Shown: positions 51,987 to 52,905 of the stretch, one piece after another
Numbering within the stretch: the first letter of the stretch is position 1
Layout: each line of letters begins with the position of its first letter
Source: Planctomycetia bacterium
Lineage (GTDB): Bacteria > Planctomycetota > Planctomycetia > Gemmatales > Gemmataceae
Assembly (NCBI GenBank): GCA_005772955.1
Contig: SXID01000159.1
Coordinates: 1 to 52,905 of the forward strand
Direction of reading: 5' to 3'
Length of the DNA: 52,905 bases
Notes under the pieces: generated by a model
The model's input: the letters and a program-made list of their open reading frames with translations, nothing else
The model's database searches: none
What the model was told of the DNA's origin: nothing
Made by a program: the position numbers and the translations under genes

Positions 51987-52905
51987 CTAGGGAGCCGCGT
52001 TCCAGCGGGCAAGGCAACCGGCGTGGAAGGTCGCGAACCGCCCTTCCACGATCGCTTTTCGCGCGTCCGCCATCAACTGTAGGTAGAACGCGATGTTGTG
52101 CAGGCTCAGCAGCGTCGGCCCAAGCATCTCGTCGGTCGCGAACAGGTGGTGCAGGTAGCCGCGTGAGTAGTTCACACAGCAGTAACAGGCGCAATCGGAC
52201 ATCACGGGCGCCGCGTCTCGCCGGTGTTTCGCGTTCCGCAGCCTGATCGGGCCATCGCTCGTGAATGCCAGAGCGTTCCGCCCGTTGCGGGTCGGCATCA
52301 CGCAGTCGAACATATCGACTCCAGCCGCGATCCCCGCGAGCAAGTCCTGCGGGCGCCCCACTCCCATCAAATAACGCGGCTTGTGCGTGGGAAGGCAAGC
52401 GGCGCACTGCGGAAGCGCCGCATGCATCGCTTCCGGGGCTTCGCCGACGCTGAATCCGCCGAGCGCGTAACCGGGGAAGTCCATCGCGACCAACTCGCTC
52501 GCGCACTCGGCACGCAGTTCCAGATTCAACCCGCCTTGAACGATCGCGAACTGCGCCTGATCGGGTCGCGTGTGGTGCCGTTTGCAGCGATCCGCCCACA
52601 TAATGGTGCGTCGAACCGCGGCGCGCATCTTCGCGGGGTCGGAGTCCGCTGGCGGGCACTCGTCGAGTACCATCGCAATATCGGAGCCGAGGTTCTGCTG
52701 AATCTCGACCGCGCGTTCGGGTGTGAGTTCGAGCGGTGAACCGTCGATGTGGCTTTTGAACTTCGCCCCGTGGTCGGTGATCTTCATCGTCGTAAATTCG
52801 CCGAGCGGATCGTAAGTGCAAATGTCGCCCTCAAATTTTCGGCGGTCGTAAATCAAATCCAACGCGACTTCAATTTCGTGTTCGTTAAAACGATTTAACG
52901 GCAGA
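51987..52905 (-). CDS. tgt: Queuine/preQ1 tRNA-ribosyltransferase, 5' partial
   Basis: The frame is open at the right edge, so the N-terminus is missing. Visible motifs include FKSHIDGSPLELTPERAVEIQ, MVLDECPP, FAIVQGG, GGFSVGE, FDCVMPTRNGRNA with the nucleophilic Asp, and the zinc motif CACYCCVNYSRGYLHHLF. It swaps guanine 34 of certain tRNAs for preQ1, the first step of queuosine. It leads the tgt-yajC-secDF cluster, a common bacterial arrangement. Confidence 0.95.
   Translation of the reverse strand, partial: LPLNRFNEHEIEVALDLIYDRRKFEGDICTYDPLGEFTTMKITDHGAKFKSHIDGSPLELTPERAVEIQQNLGSDIAMVLDECPPADSDPAKMRAAVRRTIMWADRCKRHHTRPDQAQFAIVQGGLNLELRAECASELVAMDFPGYALGGFSVGEAPEAMHAALPQCAACLPTHKPRYLMGVGRPQDLLAGIAAGVDMFDCVMPTRNGRNALAFTSDGPIRLRNAKHRRDAAPVMSDCACYCCVNYSRGYLHHLFATDEMLGPTLLSLHNIAFYLQLMADARKAIVEGRFATFHAGCLARWNAAP

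Overview
This 52.9 kb window is GC-rich, densely coded chromosomal DNA from a planctomycete, most likely of the Gemmataceae (Gemmata-like). The assignment rests on lineage-typical families: DUF1501 and DUF1559 proteins, TIGR02996 repeat-companion domains, Tat-exported Gfo/Idh/MocA and sugar-isomerase-like proteins, a surface protein beginning with the planctomycete 'RLESLEAREVPA' segment, an LL-diaminopimelate aminotransferase, and many short palindromic repeats between genes. No phage, insertion sequence, CRISPR array, rRNA or tRNA gene was found.

Layout. 1-7.1 kb: the 3' part of a fused cysNC, rpiB overlapped by a YrdC-like/tyrosine-phosphatase fusion, a GNAT enzyme, apt, two membrane proteins, hisI and a stand-alone receiver protein. 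7.1-7.4 kb: a tandem pair of 78-bp repeats. 7.4-15.1 kb: tsaC/sua5, a TPR protein, a small protein whose start lies in a repeat, an FHA protein, crcB, a secreted STN-like protein, a DUF2721 protein and a probable decayed gene. 15.2-22.7 kb: a beta-helix protein, a protein with a histone-H1-like tail, a transglutaminase, gnd, a redoxin and a DUF1501 protein. 22.7-30 kb: a rifampin-phosphotransferase-like dikinase coupled to RNase HI, tsaB, two lipoproteins, moeA and an exported TIM-barrel protein. 30-38 kb: a metalloprotease-like FG-GAP surface protein, a fatty-acid desaturase, a CoA-transferase subunit, a DUF1559 pseudopilin and a transglutaminase-like/TPR protein. 38-48 kb: a membrane Ser/Thr kinase, dapL, an NlpC/P60-like membrane protein, an oxidoreductase, an esterase, an ankyrin protein and a TIGR02996/LRR protein. 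48-52.9 kb: the tgt-yajC-secDF cluster on the minus strand, with tgt running off the right edge.

Most genes are housekeeping or lineage-typical and sit in one- to three-gene units. Functional links are tRNA modification (tsaC, tsaB, tgt), protein export (yajC, secDF) serving many exported proteins, and central metabolism (rpiB, gnd, apt, hisI, cysNC, dapL).

The most unusual signal is the palindromic repeats. Several begin or end 4-12 nt from stop codons, and four are built into genes: one supplies a start codon and N-terminus, one a stop codon and C-terminus, and two lie inside reading frames (RNase HI, MoeA). No clear new defence or biosynthetic system was seen.
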